This document shows, in pieces, positions 5,462 through 6,201 of a DNA stretch of 6,201 nt. Origin of the DNA: Demequinaceae bacterium UBA4004 (GTDB lineage: Bacteria > Actinomycetota > Actinomycetes > Actinomycetales > Demequinaceae); assembly GCA_002384765.1 (NCBI GenBank), contig DGBM01000081.1, positions 1 through 6,201 of the forward strand. The letters run 5' to 3'. Position numbers and translations under genes: made by a program. Position 1 is the first letter of the stretch; every line of letters begins with the position of its first letter. Below the pieces are notes generated by a model. That model was not told the origin of the DNA. It saw only the letters and a list, made by a program, of their open reading frames with translations, and searched no databases.

Positions 5462-6201
5462 TCAGACGGACGTGGCGACCGCTTGCTGCGGCGCCTTGTG
5501 CGGTGTGCGCGCAAACGCCATGCGCACGAACAGCCACATGGTGGGTACGACGTAGGCGACCCACGCCACCGCCTCAAGAACGGTCGTGGAGGGGGAGAAG
5601 TTGAAGATGCCCTTGAGGAGCGTTCCCAGCACCGAACCAGGGGTGATGGTGTCGCTCACATCGAATGCGAGGGTGTTCATGCCGGGAAGGACACCCGCCT
5701 CCTGCAGGTCGTGGATGCCGTAGGAGAGCACTCCACCGGCCACGATAATCAGGAAGACTCCGGTCCACTGGAAGAAGACGCGCAGATTGATGCGGACGGC
5801 CCCGCGGTAGATGAGCGCGCCGAGCGCGACCGCGGTGGCGAGGCCGAGTGCGGCGCCGACGATGGGTGCGGCGGTCGATCCTGCGGCCTCGATCCCGGCC
5901 CACAGGAACAGTGCGATCTCGAGGCCCTCGCGGCCGACCGCGATGAGCGCCATGGCCAGGATCGCACCCTTGCCGACGGCGATAGCGCGTTCCATGCCGT
6001 CTTCGAGACGTTGCTTCAGGAAGCGGGCGGTCTTGCCCATCCAGAAGATCATCCACGTGATGAGCCCCACCGCCAGGATGCTGAGGCTGCCGCCGATGAT
6101 CTCCTGTGCCGTGAAGCTCAGGCCGCGCGGTCCCAGCGTCAGGGCCGCGCCCACGGCCATCGACACCCCGATCGCGATGCCCACGCCGTTCCACACCGAC
6201 G
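5462..6201 (-). CDS. efeU: EfeU/FTR1-family iron permease, 5' end outside window
   Basis: A membrane protein of the FTR1/EfeU family, which imports iron across the cytoplasmic membrane. About 245 residues are visible. A GTG at 6196 could be read as a start, but the frame stays open to the right edge and the family has a further helix with a first REGLE motif before this point, so the gene is cut by the window rather than truncated in the genome. The second motif is intact: VGREGLEIALFLWAG, with REGLE at residues 89-93 counted from that GTG; its glutamates are the expected iron ligands. I see six hydrophobic segments, at about 3-21, 33-54, 76-100, 109-131, 138-160 and 206-228, which with the missing first one gives the usual seven. 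The family pattern LGPRGLSFTAQEIIGGSLSI lies between the first two, and FNFSPSTTVLEAVAWVAY precedes the last. The tail is short and basic. The cupredoxin lipoprotein gene follows after 17 nt, presumably in one operon. Confidence 0.92.
   Translation of the reverse strand, partial: SVWNGVGIAIGVSMAVGAALTLGPRGLSFTAQEIIGGSLSILAVGLITWMIFWMGKTARFLKQRLEDGMERAIAVGKGAILAMALIAVGREGLEIALFLWAGIEAAGSTAAPIVGAALGLATAVALGALIYRGAVRINLRVFFQWTGVFLIIVAGGVLSYGIHDLQEAGVLPGMNTLAFDVSDTITPGSVLGTLLKGIFNFSPSTTVLEAVAWVAYVVPTMWLFVRMAFARTPHKAPQQAVATSV

Overview
The window is high-GC DNA with dense coding, GTG starts and weak or absent Shine-Dalgarno sites, which points to an actinobacterium. The protein sequences and the order lpdA / punA / pmmB suggest a member of Micrococcales or a relative, but the genus cannot be fixed from sequence reading alone. 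No insertion sequence, phage gene, CRISPR array, tRNA or rRNA was found. Most of the window is ordinary chromosomal housekeeping DNA, and I do not see a new multi-gene system in it.

Layout, left to right. (1) Positions 2-806, + strand: the 3' part of an unrecognised acidic protein overlaps by 8 nt a small ECF-type sigma-70 family factor. (2) Positions 807-1020: a gap of 214 bp between convergent genes, holding a striking 18-bp inverted repeat (17 of 18 paired) around a 54-nt spacer. (3) Positions 1021-3527, - strand: a tight pair transcribed punA then pmmB, encoding purine nucleoside phosphorylase and a PGM2-type phosphohexomutase/phosphopentomutase, 2 nt apart. (4) Positions 3528-3616: a divergent intergenic region with a probable leaderless punA promoter and a 16-bp perfect palindrome that runs into the lpdA start codon. 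(5) Positions 3617-5017, + strand: lpdA, a flavoprotein NAD(P)H:quinone reductase that resembles lipoamide dehydrogenase but has lost the redox cysteines and the catalytic histidine. (6) Positions 5018-5063: a short convergent gap with nested inverted repeats. (7) Positions 5064-6201, - strand: an iron-uptake operon, with an EfeU/FTR1 permease (cut by the right edge) followed by a small lipoprotein made of a single EfeO-type cupredoxin domain.

How the genes fit together. PunA releases (deoxy)ribose-1-phosphate from purine nucleosides, and the mutase can plausibly turn that into the 5-phosphate, so the pair reads as a nucleoside salvage unit. The divergent lpdA next to it recalls the arrangement lpdA ... 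deoD-pmmB of Mycobacterium tuberculosis (Rv3303c, Rv3307, Rv3308), so the neighbourhood looks conserved in Actinobacteria. The EfeU and cupredoxin lipoprotein pair would act at the membrane in iron import. The sigma factor has no anti-sigma gene beside it within the window.
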